Below, in pieces: positions 5,336 through 5,521 of a stretch of DNA of 5,521 bases. The position numbers and the translations under genes are program-made. The notes under the pieces were generated by a model. It did not search any database. It worked only from the letters and a program-made list of their open reading frames with translations, and was not told where the DNA came from. Numbering within the stretch: position 1 is the first letter of the stretch; each line of letters opens with the position of its first letter. Source of the DNA: Fidelibacterota bacterium (GTDB lineage Bacteria > Fidelibacterota > Fidelibacteria > Fidelibacterales > Fidelibacteraceae); NCBI GenBank assembly GCA_030629925.1, contig DAOVOB010000095.1, forward strand, positions 1 to 5,521, read 5' to 3'.

Positions 5336-5521
5336 TTTATATTTCCCAAACCATTCCACCATCAAATCCAATCTTTTGATCCTGCGGTCCGGGCGACCGC
5401 CTCGGCTCAATCCGTGCGAGGATTCAGGGAAACGAACCAATCGTACTTCTTTTCCCATATATTTCAATGGAGCAAAAAGTCGTTCGGCTTGTTCCATGGG
5501 ACAACGAAGATCGTTCTCGGA
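5333..5521 (-). CDS. S9-family serine peptidase (acylaminoacyl-peptidase/prolyl oligopeptidase type), C-terminal fragment
   Basis: Only the last 62 codons are in the window; the start lies beyond the right edge. On the - strand the frame is open from 5521 to TAA at 5335-5333. The visible peptide has the closing motifs of the alpha/beta-hydrolase domain of S9 peptidases. E2-N-D-L-R-C-P carries the likely catalytic Asp (D4 of the fragment), then Q-A-E-R-L-F-A-P-L-K, then F31-P-E-S-S-H-G-L-S-R-G-G-R-P with the likely catalytic His (H36). It ends in V-E-W-F-G-K-Y-K. The R-C-P and S-H-G-L-S-R-G-G-R-P wording points to the S9C acylaminoacyl-peptidase-like group, which releases N-terminal residues from oligopeptides. 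The catalytic Ser and the beta-propeller are out of view, as is any signal peptide. The stop codon is part of a heptad tract. The gene reads toward the aldo/keto reductase, 115 bases away. Confidence 0.85.
   Translation of the reverse strand, partial: SENDLRCPMEQAERLFAPLKYMGKEVRLVRFPESSHGLSRGGRPDRRIKRLDLMVEWFGKYK

Overview
The window is a compact, moderately AT-rich bacterial chromosome segment with four complete housekeeping genes on the + strand. Two genes on the - strand converge on them: one complete, and one cut off by the right window edge. Plus-strand order: the 3' part of lspA (lipoprotein signal peptidase), an RluA/RluD-type pseudouridine synthase overlapping it by one base, a XerC-type tyrosine recombinase, a short ribosome hibernation factor (hpf), and HPr kinase/phosphorylase (hprK) overlapping hpf by 26 bases. 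Minus-strand genes: an aldo/keto reductase, preceded by the C-terminus of an S9 (acylaminoacyl-peptidase-like) serine peptidase.

The organism is most likely a Gram-negative of the Bacteroidetes/Chlorobi/Calditrichota/Marinimicrobia kind. The xerC-hpf-hprK order, HprK without any visible PTS genes, and xerC lacking a Shine-Dalgarno sequence all fit this. It is an inference; protein similarity searches would be needed to place it.

The genes look ordinary. lspA-rluD are very probably co-transcribed and translationally coupled, as are hpf-hprK. xerC stands between them behind a repeat array. The hpf-hprK unit ends at a good intrinsic terminator (4034-4062).

The unusual material is intergenic. 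(1) 1487-1626 holds exactly 20 tandem heptads, which form a 14-bp higher-order repeat. (2) Two shorter, degenerate GGAGTA heptad tracts flank the hprK terminator. (3) A third heptad tract lies at the 3' end of the S9 peptidase gene. Three of the heptad tracts contain the stop codon of the gene they follow. (4) The gap between convergent hprK and the reductase packs four perfect or near-perfect inverted repeats into about 220 bases, including a 40-bp perfect palindrome. Two of the four share a 9-base leading sequence. The heptads resemble the short tandemly repeated repetitive (STRR) heptanucleotides known from cyanobacteria; whether they are related is untested. I see no complete mobile element, CRISPR array, tRNA or rRNA, and no clearly novel protein system.
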